64,000 nt of DNA from Advenella mandrilli (GTDB taxonomy: Bacteria; Pseudomonadota; Gammaproteobacteria; Burkholderiales; Burkholderiaceae_B): contig NZ_JAENGP010000011.1 in the NCBI RefSeq assembly GCF_016595155.1, positions 62,001 through 126,000 on the forward strand, in the 5' to 3' direction. The notes under the pieces are model-generated. The model saw only the letters and a list, made by a program, of their open reading frames with translations, did no database searches and was not told where the DNA came from. Position 1 is the first letter of the stretch; every line of letters starts with the position of its first letter. The position numbers were made by a program, and so were the translations under genes. Positions 1 to 10,107 of this stretch are shown one piece after another.

Positions 1-3000
1 TGACCTCGGTATTTCGGGGACAGCACAGTGGCCGCTGCACCTTTGATCTGAACTTGCAGGCACGGGGTTCGGCCGAAAACCTGGGGATTGATCTGGATGG
101 CAAGGGGCAGGGGGTAACTCTGGACGCCAATACCACCTTAAATCTGTTTGCGCCGGTTCCGCTTGAAAACGCACATTTGGCACTGGCTCTTGAAAATGGT
201 TCTTCACTGTCGCTGGATGCCGAACTGAAAGAAAAACAGGGTATTAATGGCAGTGACCGGTTGGAAGGAAGTTTGCTTAGCAACCGGCTGGCCTTGCATC
301 AAGTACTGGCTGGTTCTGTACCAGAGTCATTATTAACTGCCCGTGTCGATTTTAAGGCAGACCTTGACGGGCCAGATCAACTGCATCAGCTTGACTTGCA
401 GGCCAACATAGATGCAGCCAGTCGCTGGAACCGGCAAACCTTGTCGGGCGATATTAATTTACAGCTCAAGAACCTGTCTTCGGTCGATGGTCTTTATATT
501 GACAATGCGCATATCGATCTGGTTCAGGGCAAGAATAAAATCCGCTCCTCGGGTGGTTTTGGGCATGCCGACAGCCGTTTGTTACTGGACATCAACCTGC
601 CCGAATTGTCCAGCCTGTGGCCTGGTCTTGAAGGTAGGGGCAATCTACATGGTGAGGTAAATGGCTCGTTGGCCAAGCATGACGCGCTCCTGAAAGCCAC
701 ATTTGCCCAATCGGATTCCCGTCAGTTAGGCAAGGCCCCCGTTAATCTGGAAACCTGGTTAGAAGGTGTATTGGGTCAAAATGAGCAGGGCCAGCCTGTT
801 TGGCGGGCCGATCTGGCCGGCCTGACGGTACAGCATGGCAATATTCGCCTTGAGCAGCAGGACAAACTGGCGCTTTATCTGGCTCCGGATGCCCGTGACC
901 AGGAACCGCAATGGTCAGCGGGTGCCTCGCAATTCAAGCTGGTTTTAAATGGCAAGCCGGGAACCCTGGAACATTTGTTGTCAGAAGGCGGCCAGCGCGG
1001 CTGGAAAACGCAAGGAGCGTTCTCTAACTTAACAATCAGTCATCAATTAATGACTGATATCCAGCAGGCATTGGCCAGTGGAAACGACCCCAAACCGGTG
1101 GCCGCGGCAAAAGCTAAACAAATAGCCGATGTCATTTACGATGGCAACTGGGATTTCCAGCAAGCGCAGGCCTTGTCGGGTGCGGTCAGTTTGCAGCGTA
1201 CCGCAGGCGATAGCATCTTGCCGCTGGATGTGAACATACCACTAGATCTCAATACCCTGAGTATCCAGGTGAATGAAACTCAACAAGCTGACGCGCCTGC
1301 GCTGATGGTCATTAGCGGTACCGGGCAGGGTAGCCGGTCTTCCCTGGATATGCGCCTGAATCTTGATCTGGATTCGCCTTTTCCTTTACGGGATGGTCAT
1401 GTCAACCTTGCCCTGACTGATAACTCCCGTCTGCAATTGAAAACCGAGGTGCATAAAAACCAGGGTGAACATAGCGCGGATAAAATCAGCACCACGCTGC
1501 GCATGGAAAACCTGGCGCTGGATAAATTGCTGGCGGGTGCGGTGCCCCAGGCCTTGTTGAATAGCGATATCCAGGTTGACATAGACTTGCTGGATCAGCA
1601 GGAAATCAAGAATGTGGTACTGGATGCCCGCTTTAACCAGCCAAGCCAGTGGAATAAGCAGTCCTTGGAAGGGCATCTGAAAACCCGCGTCAACACCAGT
1701 GGCCTGTTCCCGTCTGCTTCGGTTGTGATTGATGCAACAGCACCGCAACAGGGTAAGGCCAATTTTGAAAACCTGAGCATTTCGGATACCGATATTTACC
1801 TGGTGCTGGGCAATAACCGGATTGCCGGTTCAGGCGGTTTTGGTGAAGAACACAGCCAGTTGGCGCTTGATGTGAATGCGCCCATACTGGCCTCATTCTG
1901 GCCGGGCTTGCCAGGCAGTATTAATTTTAACGGTGTCCTGGATGGCAATTTGCACAATCACAAACTGGCCTTGCAGGCCATGTATGCCGATGCTGCCGAT
2001 AATCGTCTTGGCAAGGCACCGGTAACACTGGATCTGGATCTTGGGGGGCGTTGGGCCCGTGCCAACGAAGGTAATAGTTGGGTGGGTACCCTTCATACAC
2101 TGGATGCCAAACATGCCGGCATCCGTTTGCAGCAAACCTCACCTCTGTCGTTTTCGCTCTTGCCTTCTGCCGTTGGCGACCAAACCCAGTGGACGGTGGG
2201 CGCGTCGGCGTTAAGTCTTGAGTTGCCCGATAATCATCGGGTATCTATTTTTCAGGAAGGTGCCCAAGGGGGTGACGGAAAATGGCAAACCAGGGGGGCA
2301 ATCAGGGATTTGGCGATTAGCCCCGAGCTGATTGATCAGGTCAGGCAATTACTGGACCCGACCCTGAAAGAAAAACGGGTGGCCGTCAATGGTAAAAAGA
2401 AAGAGGAACGAAAGGAAGTTGTGCTGGATACCAATTGGGATTTGGCATTTGACCGGGTTTTGCTGGGCAGTTTTAACCTTAAGCGAACCAATGGTACGGG
2501 TGTCTTGCCGTTTGCCACTCCGGTACCGCTTGATTTCCATGCGCTAAGCCTGAATATAACGCAGCAGCCGGGTAGCGATGGTAAAGGTGACCTTATTAAT
2601 TTGACGGCTTCGGGCCAGGGTGAAAAATCAAGCCTTAGTGCCAATATTAATGCCGATATGCTGTCTGCCTATTATTTGCACGATGCCACTATCAGCCTGG
2701 GTTTGCCTGACGGCTCTGCTTTGCAGACCGAAGTCACGGTAACACCCAACGAGGCAAACCGCTCTTATCACATCCTTGGGTCATTGGCCACGCAAAAGCT
2801 GGCGCTGGGCAAGTGGCTTGAAGGTATTATTCCTCCTTCGGTGCTTAGCACAAAGCTGGCGCTGGATTCGGAGCTGTCTCCGGAGGTCGGCCTTTTGAGT
2901 GTGCATGTCAAGGGGGGTGTTGACGAGGGCAGCCAGTGGAACAATCAGAAGCTGGCTGGCAGTGTCGATGTTTCCTTGCTGCGTCAACTGGGTTCATCCG

Positions 3001-5342
3001 GAGGGGTGGCGCTTGGCGCCATTGATCCGCATATTTATACGATTCCCAAGGCGGATATCAACCTGAGGCTGGGCGGCAGTACCATCAAGTCATCAGGCGC
3101 TTTCGGACAAGCGGCAGACAAGCTGGCGCTGGCGGTCAATGCGCCCCGGTTTGCCGACTTCTGGCCTGGCTTGCCGGGTAGCCTGGTTGTAAACGCTAAT
3201 CTGGATGGTTCACTGGCCAGTCATATTCTTGGGCTTAAAGGCACGTTTTCACAGGGTAAGTCCAAAGAGCTGGGCCAGGCGCCTGTCAGTTTTGATGTAG
3301 GCTTGAAGGGTTTCTGGGGAGAATTGTCTGCGGGAACCGATGGCTGGAAAGGTTCTCTTGACCGGTTTCAGGTTTCACATGCCGGCTTCTCGGCCAATCA
3401 GGAAAAACCGCTAGATGCCATGTTCCTGCCTGCAGGGGTGAGCGGCAAACCCGAATGGCAACTGGGCGCTTCTATATTGAAAATTGGCCTGCCAGGCAGG
3501 CATGATGTTGTGGTCAACCAAGAGGGTGCCAGTGGCCAGGATGGAAATTGGGCCAGCAAGGGAGCCATCAATCGCCTGTTAATTAACCCTGCCTTGGTCA
3601 AAGACCTGCAAGATGCACTGGGTATGCTGGAAAACAACAAGAACAGTAACGGCGGTATTGTTGATAATCGCAAGAAGCAGGTCATTGATGAAAACCTGTT
3701 CTTTGATCTTGACTGGGACTTGCAATTTAATGGTGCACTGGCGGGTACGGCTAACCTGAAGCGCACGGGTGGGGATTTCGTGGTTCCCCTTCAGAATCCC
3801 CTGGCTTTGGGTTTGACGCAAATGTCCCTGGGGGTCAGGGCTAATCCGGTATCGGGAACACAAAGCCAGGTCTTGGCCGATCTGCTGATTGATACCCGGG
3901 AAAACGGTACCTTGACGGCTCGCGTTAATAGCCGGATGAATGGTTTGGTGCCAGACCTGAATGGTGGCACCAATGTTGCCGTTAAAGGCAAACTGGGCAA
4001 CATTGCCTGGCTCTCGGCCTTTACCGGAGATCTGCTTGACCTGGGGGGCAGCGTCAATATAGACATGATGGTGCAAAGCAGTGCGTCCGGCCAATGGGTC
4101 TCTTCAGGTACTGTCACGGGCGATAAATTAAGGGTTGTGCAGATTGACAATGGGGTACGCCTGCTTGACGGAACCCTTAGGGGAACCTTCCGTAATAACG
4201 AGTTTGTCATCAATTCCCTGCGTTTTCCTTCGGTAATCAGGGTGGTCCCAACCGAGTGGCGTACCCGGCAATGGATTGAAGAAAACCCACAGGCCCAGAA
4301 CGGCAACATGAATATTACCGGTCAATGGAATCTGATGACAGCCAAGGGCAATGCAAAAGTGGTACTTGACCATTACCCGATTGTGCAAAGGGCAGACCGT
4401 TTTGCCATGGTCAGTGGTAATGTTGATATTGATGCCTCCTTGCCGAATATTGATATTGCAGGCAAGGTAACGGTCGATGCCGGTTGGGCCAGTATTGACA
4501 TTCTGGGAACGGTGCCGTCGGTGGATAGTGACGTGGTTGTGCTGCAGCCGGGTCAGAAAGAAGTGGTGCCAAGCGAATCTACAACAAACCTGGATCTGGA
4601 TTTTACGGTTGATCTGGGGCCACGGTTTTATCTGGCGGGGATGGGCCTGAACTCGGGTCTGGTGGGTGATCTGAATATTGTACAAAGAGATGGTCGATTG
4701 ACGGGCTTAGGGGCATTTCGCACCCGTGGTGGTGCCATCGAGGCCTATGGGCAGCGGTTACAGATTCGCCGCGGGCTTATTACCTTCCAGGGTAATATTG
4801 CGAATCCTGTGCTGGATATCGAAGCCCTGCGGACTGGCCAAGAGGTGGAGGCCGGCCTGCGCGTAGTGGGTACCGCCCAACGACCAAAAATTACCCTGGT
4901 TTCTTACCCCGATGTCAGCGAAGTTGAAAAACTTTCCTGGTTGATTATGGGCAGGGGGCCGGATAGCAACGGCGGTGATATTGCCTTGCTGTTTTCTGTG
5001 GGTACCTCTATTTTGGGGGGCGGTGAACCGTTTTACCGGCAACTGGGCATTGATGATATTGCGGTGCGTACCGGTGACCTGGGTAAGTCTGGTAGTGTGC
5101 TGCCTGAACAAACCGTGGCTTCCGGCCTTGAATTTGATGCCTCCAGTAACCTGGCCACCCAGTTTTTTGTGGCCAGCAAGAAGTTTGGCAATGGGGTTAC
5201 CGGTAGTGTAGAACAGGCACTGGCCGGAACCGGTACGGTGGTCAAGGCCAGTTATAAACTGCTTAGATATTTAACGGTTGATGCAAAAGTGGGTACGACT
5301 AATGGTATTGAATTGGTCTACCGGCGTTTTTTCAGGGATTAG
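1..5342 (+). CDS. tamB: Translocation and assembly module inner-membrane component TamB (5' truncated by window edge)
   Basis: Large AsmA-like periplasmic protein that, with the outer-membrane barrel TamA, is thought to help insert outer-membrane proteins and move phospholipid. The frame is open to base 3, so the N-terminal anchor lies off the window. About 1780 residues are visible. The last ~350 residues form the conserved TamB C-terminal (DUF490) domain, ending in an aromatic-rich strand (RRFF). The body consists of long beta-rich repeats. A module with the motif WPGL, then LGxAPV, recurs with its Trp codons at bases 618, 1899 and 3162, and a second motif (WDLxF, then LKRT or LQRT) recurs after each. 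The apparent TTG at 54 is internal, not the start. Identification rests on size, the C-terminal domain and repeat style. A partner tamA would be expected upstream but is not in view. Confidence 0.88.
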   Translation, partial: TSVFRGQHSGRCTFDLNLQARGSAENLGIDLDGKGQGVTLDANTTLNLFAPVPLENAHLALALENGSSLSLDAELKEKQGINGSDRLEGSLLSNRLALHQVLAGSVPESLLTARVDFKADLDGPDQLHQLDLQANIDAASRWNRQTLSGDINLQLKNLSSVDGLYIDNAHIDLVQGKNKIRSSGGFGHADSRLLLDINLPELSSLWPGLEGRGNLHGEVNGSLAKHDALLKATFAQSDSRQLGKAPVNLETWLEGVLGQNEQGQPVWRADLAGLTVQHGNIRLEQQDKLALYLAPDARDQEPQWSAGASQFKLVLNGKPGTLEHLLSEGGQRGWKTQGAFSNLTISHQLMTDIQQALASGNDPKPVAAAKAKQIADVIYDGNWDFQQAQALSGAVSLQRTAGDSILPLDVNIPLDLNTLSIQVNETQQADAPALMVISGTGQGSRSSLDMRLNLDLDSPFPLRDGHVNLALTDNSRLQLKTEVHKNQGEHSADKISTTLRMENLALDKLLAGAVPQALLNSDIQVDIDLLDQQEIKNVVLDARFNQPSQWNKQSLEGHLKTRVNTSGLFPSASVVIDATAPQQGKANFENLSISDTDIYLVLGNNRIAGSGGFGEEHSQLALDVNAPILASFWPGLPGSINFNGVLDGNLHNHKLALQAMYADAADNRLGKAPVTLDLDLGGRWARANEGNSWVGTLHTLDAKHAGIRLQQTSPLSFSLLPSAVGDQTQWTVGASALSLELPDNHRVSIFQEGAQGGDGKWQTRGAIRDLAISPELIDQVRQLLDPTLKEKRVAVNGKKKEERKEVVLDTNWDLAFDRVLLGSFNLKRTNGTGVLPFATPVPLDFHALSLNITQQPGSDGKGDLINLTASGQGEKSSLSANINADMLSAYYLHDATISLGLPDGSALQTEVTVTPNEANRSYHILGSLATQKLALGKWLEGIIPPSVLSTKLALDSELSPEVGLLSVHVKGGVDEGSQWNNQKLAGSVDVSLLRQLGSSGGVALGAIDPHIYTIPKADINLRLGGSTIKSSGAFGQAADKLALAVNAPRFADFWPGLPGSLVVNANLDGSLASHILGLKGTFSQGKSKELGQAPVSFDVGLKGFWGELSAGTDGWKGSLDRFQVSHAGFSANQEKPLDAMFLPAGVSGKPEWQLGASILKIGLPGRHDVVVNQEGASGQDGNWASKGAINRLLINPALVKDLQDALGMLENNKNSNGGIVDNRKKQVIDENLFFDLDWDLQFNGALAGTANLKRTGGDFVVPLQNPLALGLTQMSLGVRANPVSGTQSQVLADLLIDTRENGTLTARVNSRMNGLVPDLNGGTNVAVKGKLGNIAWLSAFTGDLLDLGGSVNIDMMVQSSASGQWVSSGTVTGDKLRVVQIDNGVRLLDGTLRGTFRNNEFVINSLRFPSVIRVVPTEWRTRQWIEENPQAQNGNMNITGQWNLMTAKGNAKVVLDHYPIVQRADRFAMVSGNVDIDASLPNIDIAGKVTVDAGWASIDILGTVPSVDSDVVVLQPGQKEVVPSESTTNLDLDFTVDLGPRFYLAGMGLNSGLVGDLNIVQRDGRLTGLGAFRTRGGAIEAYGQRLQIRRGLITFQGNIANPVLDIEALRTGQEVEAGLRVVGTAQRPKITLVSYPDVSEVEKLSWLIMGRGPDSNGGDIALLFSVGTSILGGGEPFYRQLGIDDIAVRTGDLGKSGSVLPEQTVASGLEFDASSNLATQFFVASKKFGNGVTGSVEQALAGTGTVVKASYKLLRYLTVDAKVGTTNGIELVYRRFFRD

Positions 5343-5456
5343 GGTAAATCAGGGTTGCAGTCCTTCAGGTAAGGCTACAATTCCATTTTAAATTATAGGC
5401 TCGGTTTTGTAGAACAAGACGAAACCGGTCTGTGCAATTTCACTGAGAGTAAGGCA

Positions 5457-6020
5457 ATGAGCATAAAGAATGATCGTTGGATCCGGGAGGCATCGGCTGC
5501 CGGCATGATCGAACCCTTTGAACCGGGGCAGGTTCGCTCGGTAAACGGTGAAAAAATCGTCAGTTATGGCACCAGCAGTTACGGTTACGACGTGCGGTGT
5601 GCCAGCGAGTTCAAGATTTTCACCAATATCAACTCCACGATTGTCGACCCCAAATCATTCGATGAAAAATCATTCGTCGATTTTGAGGGTGATGTATGCA
5701 TTATTCCGCCCAATTCCTTTGCCCTGGCCCGTACGGTGGAGTATTTCAGGATTCCCCGTAACGTGTTAACCATTTGCCTGGGTAAAAGTACCTATGCCCG
5801 CTGCGGCATTATCGTCAATGTCACGCCGCTGGAACCCGAATGGGAAGGTCATGTGACGCTTGAGTTTTCAAACACTACCCCTTTGCCCGCCAAAATTTAT
5901 GCCGGTGAGGGATGTGCCCAAATGCTGTTTCTGGAAAGTGATGAAGAGTGTGAAACTTCATATAAAGACCGTGGCGGCAAGTATCAGGGTCAACAGGGCG
6001 TAACACTGCCAAGAACATAA
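5457..6020 (+). CDS. dcd: dCTP deaminase
   Basis: Deaminates dCTP to dUTP, the first step of the cytoplasmic dUMP route to thymidylate. At 187 residues it matches the usual trimeric Dcd length. Visible signature: GKSTYARCG (residues 109-117, holding the nucleotide-binding Ser111 and Arg115 of the family) and TLEFSN, with Glu136 as the expected general base. The C-terminal phosphate-binding region ([12 protein letters not shown]) is intact, so the protein looks complete and active. The ATG at 5457 follows GAGAGTAAGG. The gene sits 115 bp after tamB and 36 bp before the decarboxylase gene, so it is probably co-transcribed with the latter. The DUMP route connects functionally with thyA/folA near 15 kb. 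Confidence 0.96.
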   Translation: MSIKNDRWIREASAAGMIEPFEPGQVRSVNGEKIVSYGTSSYGYDVRCASEFKIFTNINSTIVDPKSFDEKSFVDFEGDVCIIPPNSFALARTVEYFRIPRNVLTICLGKSTYARCGIIVNVTPLEPEWEGHVTLEFSNTTPLPAKIYAGEGCAQMLFLESDEECETSYKDRGGKYQGQQGVTLPRT

Positions 6021-6056
6021 TAGTTGCTCACGGTATTGTGAGTGAAGGAGTTTCGA

Positions 6057-8321
6057 ATGAAGTTTCGCTTTCCCATCGTTATTATTGACGAAGATTTTCG
6101 CTCGGAAAGTGCTTCCGGGTTTGGTGTGCGCGCCCTGGCTGATGCCATCAAGGCAGAAGGGGTGGAAGTGCTGGCAGTCACCAGTTATGGTGACCTTAGC
6201 TCGTTTGCCCAGCAACAAAGCCGGGCCAGTGCCTTTATTTTATCCATCGACGACGAAGAGTTTGATGTGGACTCTCCCGAAGACGTCGCGTTTGCCATTA
6301 AAAACCTGCGTGCGTTTATTGGTGAACTGCGGTTTCGCAATGCCGAAATCCCTATTTACCTGTACGGTGAAACCAGAACTTCCCAGCATATTCCCAATGA
6401 TATCCTGCGTGAATTGCATGGCTTCATTCATATGTTTGAAGATACGCCCGAGTTCGTGGCGCGTCATATTATCCGCGAAGCGCGCAGCTATCTGGACAGC
6501 CTGCCGCCACCGTTTTTCCGTGAATTGGTTAAATACGCCCAGGATGGCTCTTATTCCTGGCATTGCCCGGGCCACTCGGGTGGGGTAGCTTTCCTTAAAA
6601 GCCCGGTAGGGCAAATGTTTCACCAGTTTTTTGGTGAAAACATGTTGCGTGCCGATGTCTGCAATGCGGTAGAAGAACTGGGCCAATTGCTGGATCATAC
6701 CGGGCCGGTGGCCGAATCCGAAAAAAATGCAGCCCGTATTTTTCATGCTGACCATTGCTTTTTTGTCACCAACGGCACCTCTACATCCAATAAAGTGGTG
6801 TGGCATGCCAACGTGGCATCCAATGACGTGGTGGTGGTAGATCGCAACTGTCACAAATCTATTTTGCATGCCATTACCATGACCGGCGCCATCCCGGTTT
6901 TCTTGCGGCCCACCCGTAATCATCTGGGTATTATTGGTCCTATTCCCCTTGAAGAATTCGAACCCGAAAATATTCTTAAGAAAATTGAAGCCAACCCGTT
7001 TGCCCGTAATGCGCTAAACAAGAAACCGCAAATCCTGACACTTACCCAAAGTACTTATGACGGTGTTATTTACAACGTTGAAATGATTAAGGAAAAACTG
7101 GGTGACATGGTTGAAAACCTGCATTTTGATGAAGCCTGGTTGCCGCATGCGGCTTTCCATGAGTTCTATAACAATATGCATGCCATTGGTGAAGGGCGCC
7201 CGCGCAGCAAGAATGCCATGGTGTATGCCACGCATTCTACCCACAAACTGCTGGCGGGTATTTCACAGGCTTCCCAAATTGTGGTGCAAGAGTCCCAAAC
7301 CCGTGAACTGGACCGTAATATCTTCAATGAAGCCTACTTGATGCATACGTCAACCTCGCCACAGTACGCGATTATCGCTTCCTGTGACGTGGCGGCTGCC
7401 ATGATGGAGCCCCCGGGCGGTACTGCGCTGGTAGAGGAAAGCATCAAGGAAGCCCTGGATTTTCGTCGTGCGATGCGCAAGGTGGCTTCCGAGTATGGTA
7501 AAGATGACTGGTGGTTCCGTGTATGGGGACCGAATCGTTTGGTGCCCGATGATATAGGCACGCAAGATGACTGGTTTTTGCGTTCCGGTGAAGAGTGGCA
7601 TGGTTTTGGAGATCTGGCCGAAGGCTTTAACATGCTTGACCCGATCAAGGCCACTATTATTACCCCCGGGCTTAATATTAATGGCAGCTTTGAAGAAAAC
7701 GGTATTCCAGCCTCGCTGGTGTCCAAGTACCTGACCGAACATGGCATCGTGGTGGAAAAAACGGGTCTGTACTCCTTTTTTATTCTGTTTACCATTGGCA
7801 TCACCAAGGGTCGCTGGAACACCATGCTGACGGCCCTGCAGCAGTTTAAAGATGATTACGACCGTAATCAACCACTGTGGCGTATCATGCCCGAGTTTTG
7901 CGCAAAACATAAACAGTACGAACATATGGGGCTGCGCGAATTATGCCAGATGATTCACGAGGCCTACCGGGAGCATGACGTGGCCCGCCTGACCACCGAA
8001 GTGTATTTAAGTGATATGGTGCCTGCGCTTAAACCGTCTGATGCTTTCGACAAGATGGCGCACCGCGATGTTGAAAGGGTGAGTATTGATGATCTTGAAG
8101 GAAGGGTAACCGGTGTCTTGTTAACGCCTTATCCTCCGGGCATTCCCCTGTTAATTCCAGGCGAGCGCTTCAATAAAACCATTGTTGAGTATTTGCAGTT
8201 TGCCCGCTCCTTCAATAAGAAATTTCCCGGTTTTGAAACGTTTATTCATGGTTTGGGTAGTGAAGTTGATAAAAATGGCAATACCCGGCTTTACGTGGAC
8301 TGTCTGAGACTTGATGAGTAA
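6057..8321 (+). CDS. Arg/Lys/Orn decarboxylase family protein (PLP, fold type I, AdiA-like)
   Basis: PLP enzyme that decarboxylates a basic amino acid to its polyamine or agmatine product in the cytoplasm. Domains: an N-terminal wing/response-regulator-like domain (about 1-130), the PLP major domain (about 140-590) and a C-terminal domain (about 610-750). The Schiff-base lysine is Lys397 in THSTHKLLAG, with the substrate-side HFDEAW motif just before it. The 754-residue length and motif wording resemble biodegradative arginine decarboxylase AdiA more than LdcC or SpeC, but I cannot fix the substrate by eye. Start: ATG 6057 with AAGGAG at 6045-6050 is preferred over the in-frame GTG at 6042, which lies upstream of that ribosome site. 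The 3' end overlaps the next gene by 8 bp. Confidence 0.9.
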   Translation: MKFRFPIVIIDEDFRSESASGFGVRALADAIKAEGVEVLAVTSYGDLSSFAQQQSRASAFILSIDDEEFDVDSPEDVAFAIKNLRAFIGELRFRNAEIPIYLYGETRTSQHIPNDILRELHGFIHMFEDTPEFVARHIIREARSYLDSLPPPFFRELVKYAQDGSYSWHCPGHSGGVAFLKSPVGQMFHQFFGENMLRADVCNAVEELGQLLDHTGPVAESEKNAARIFHADHCFFVTNGTSTSNKVVWHANVASNDVVVVDRNCHKSILHAITMTGAIPVFLRPTRNHLGIIGPIPLEEFEPENILKKIEANPFARNALNKKPQILTLTQSTYDGVIYNVEMIKEKLGDMVENLHFDEAWLPHAAFHEFYNNMHAIGEGRPRSKNAMVYATHSTHKLLAGISQASQIVVQESQTRELDRNIFNEAYLMHTSTSPQYAIIASCDVAAAMMEPPGGTALVEESIKEALDFRRAMRKVASEYGKDDWWFRVWGPNRLVPDDIGTQDDWFLRSGEEWHGFGDLAEGFNMLDPIKATIITPGLNINGSFEENGIPASLVSKYLTEHGIVVEKTGLYSFFILFTIGITKGRWNTMLTALQQFKDDYDRNQPLWRIMPEFCAKHKQYEHMGLRELCQMIHEAYREHDVARLTTEVYLSDMVPALKPSDAFDKMAHRDVERVSIDDLEGRVTGVLLTPYPPGIPLLIPGERFNKTIVEYLQFARSFNKKFPGFETFIHGLGSEVDKNGNTRLYVDCLRLDE

Positions 8322-9519
8322 CGGGGCCGTATTTGATGTTGCCATCATAGGGGCGGGGGCGGCAGGCATGATGTGTGCCGCCGTTGCCGGCCAGCGCGGC
8401 CGGAAAGTGGTGCTCATTGATCATGCCACCAAGCTGGCCGAGAAAATTCGCATTTCGGGGGGTGGCCGTTGCAATTTCACCAATCTGGGTACGACGCACC
8501 AGCAATTCATTTCCAATAATGGCCGGTTTTGCCGTTCGGCCCTGTTAGCCTATACGCCACAGGATTTCCTGGCTTTGCTGGCAAAATACAAGGTTGCTTG
8601 GCATGAAAAGCATAAGGGGCAATTGTTTTGTGACCACTCCAGCGAAGACATTATTCACGTCCTGCGGGCCGAATGTGAGCTGGGCAAGGTGGCCTGGCGC
8701 ATGGGGTGTACGGTTAATGACATCAACCGGCAGGAAAACCAGTCATTTGTGCTGCAAACATCGACTGGCATCATTCGCGCCGCAAAGCTGGTTGTAGCCA
8801 CTGGCGGGATGGCGATTCCCCAGTTGGGTGCCAGCGACTATGGCATGAAAATTGCCCGCCAGTTTGGCCTGAAAGTGGTGGAGCCCCGTCCGGCATTGGT
8901 ACCGCTTACGTTTGATGCTGACACCTGGCGGCATTTTAGTACGTTGGCGGGCGTCTCCCTGGAAACCGTGGTGGCCACCGGCAGCGGAAAAAAGAAACCG
9001 CAATTTGATGAAGATTTGCTGTTTACCCATAGGGGTTTGTCGGGGCCGGCCATTTTGCAGATTTCCAGCTATTGGGAACCGGGCACGCCCATTATGCTCA
9101 ATCTGCAGCCTGCACAAAATCTTGAGTCGGCCTTGATTGAAAAGAAATCGGGCAGCCGGCAGCAGTTGTTAACGGTGTTGGCTGGTATGTGGCCCAAACG
9201 GCTGGTAGAGTGCTGGCTTGAAAATATGGGGATTGCCCAGGATACGCGCCTGGCTGATATGCCCGATAAGAAAATAAGGGAGTTGGCCGCCCTGATTCAT
9301 GACTGGCAATTAATACCCACCGGTACGGCCGGTTATAAAAAAGCTGAAGTCATGAAAGGGGGGGTGGATACCGCCGAACTGGATCAAAAAACCATGCAGG
9401 CTAAAAAAATGCCAGACCTGTATTTTATAGGTGAAGTGGTTGATGTAACAGGTTGGCTGGGTGGTTATAATTTCCAGTGGGCTTGGGCATCCGGGGTAGC
9501 TTGTGGGCAGGAGCTTTAA
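8314..9519 (+). CDS. HI0933/BaiN-family NAD(P)/FAD-dependent oxidoreductase
   Basis: Flavoprotein of the HI0933 (YhiN/BaiN) family. The physiological substrate is unknown in most bacteria, although a gut homologue reduces bile-acid intermediates. The Rossmann FAD motif GAGAAG lies at residues 13-18, the family motif ISGGGRCNFTN follows near residue 50, and the C-terminal FAD-contact motif GWLGGYNFQWAWASG ends the protein. The 401-residue length is typical. The ATG at 8314 lies inside the last codons of the decarboxylase gene, so the two are probably translationally coupled. The upstream TTG at 8311 is a less likely start. No regulatory site was seen. Family assignment is firm, function is not. 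Confidence 0.9.
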   Translation: MSNGAVFDVAIIGAGAAGMMCAAVAGQRGRKVVLIDHATKLAEKIRISGGGRCNFTNLGTTHQQFISNNGRFCRSALLAYTPQDFLALLAKYKVAWHEKHKGQLFCDHSSEDIIHVLRAECELGKVAWRMGCTVNDINRQENQSFVLQTSTGIIRAAKLVVATGGMAIPQLGASDYGMKIARQFGLKVVEPRPALVPLTFDADTWRHFSTLAGVSLETVVATGSGKKKPQFDEDLLFTHRGLSGPAILQISSYWEPGTPIMLNLQPAQNLESALIEKKSGSRQQLLTVLAGMWPKRLVECWLENMGIAQDTRLADMPDKKIRELAALIHDWQLIPTGTAGYKKAEVMKGGVDTAELDQKTMQAKKMPDLYFIGEVVDVTGWLGGYNFQWAWASGVACGQEL

Positions 9520-9551
9520 AAGCAGGCGGCCCGCAATATCCGTATAAAAGC

Positions 9552-9881
9552 CTATAAATCTATATTGGCTATTTTGGTGGCTTCAATCTTTATTTCCCGG
9601 CCGCTGGGTGAGTAGCCCGTCATTTCAAAGCCGGTTTCGGTTTTGATGCCGGTCAGGGACAGATCGAAAGAATCGTCTATGGTGCCAAATGTTGCATTGG
9701 GCTGGGTTTGATAGGCCCTGATTTTCAGGTTGGCAACCACTTCATCAGGGGTTGTTGCCTGAATGGTTCCCGAGTAAAGATAATTGGCGTCACCGCCGCG
9801 TATACGGGCATCTTCAATAACCGTAATGCCAGGGTTCGTTTTTGATTCTGCAATCAGGGTTGCGTAAAAACCATTGTCCAT
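9552..9881 (-). CDS. Small GrlR-like regulatory-fold protein
   Basis: A 109-residue beta-rich protein with no signal peptide or membrane segment. The opening NGFY, then GGDANYLYSG and regularly spaced beta strands resemble the GrlR family, a lipocalin-like fold named for a negative regulator of type III secretion in enteropathogenic E. coli. GrlR-like proteins are widespread in environmental bacteria with no secretion link, and no type III secretion gene is present here. The ribosome site reads (on the minus strand) AAAGGAGAAA just before the ATG. It converges on the flavoprotein gene and is divergent from gcvT. Role unknown. The family call is by resemblance only and needs a profile search. 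Confidence 0.6.
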   Translation of the reverse strand: MDNGFYATLIAESKTNPGITVIEDARIRGGDANYLYSGTIQATTPDEVVANLKIRAYQTQPNATFGTIDDSFDLSLTGIKTETGFEMTGYSPSGREIKIEATKIANIDL

Positions 9882-10074
9882 AGTTTTCTCCTTTTGGTTG
9901 TAATCGGGTCTACAGTAACAGATTTAGCATGACAGGGATATTGCAAAAGTATGTAGGCCCATTAAGTTTTAATGGTTGGTAAAACCAGGAGGTTAGTTTG
10001 TATCATGAATTTGTCTATAGGGCATCTCTGGTAAATACCTAGTAAACAGCTTATTTACCCCTGTAAATTAGTAA

Positions 10075-10080
10075 TATAAT
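10075..10080 (+). promoter_or_regulatory. Candidate -10 box ahead of gcvT
   Basis: A perfect TATAAT in an AT-rich stretch 28 bp before the gcvT start. No good -35 is present at 16-18 bp (the best is TTATTT, a poor match), so an activator may be needed. The 226-bp gap between the GrlR-like gene and gcvT shows no glycine-riboswitch core that I can recognise. Confidence 0.35.
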
Positions 10081-10107
10081 TTTTAGAAATTTAACCAAGG
10101 TTTCCCC

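Noticed and set aside
9882-10107. Glycine riboswitch ahead of gcvT
   Set aside because: Often present in betaproteobacterial gcv operons, so I looked for the conserved glycine-aptamer cores and found none in this gap.
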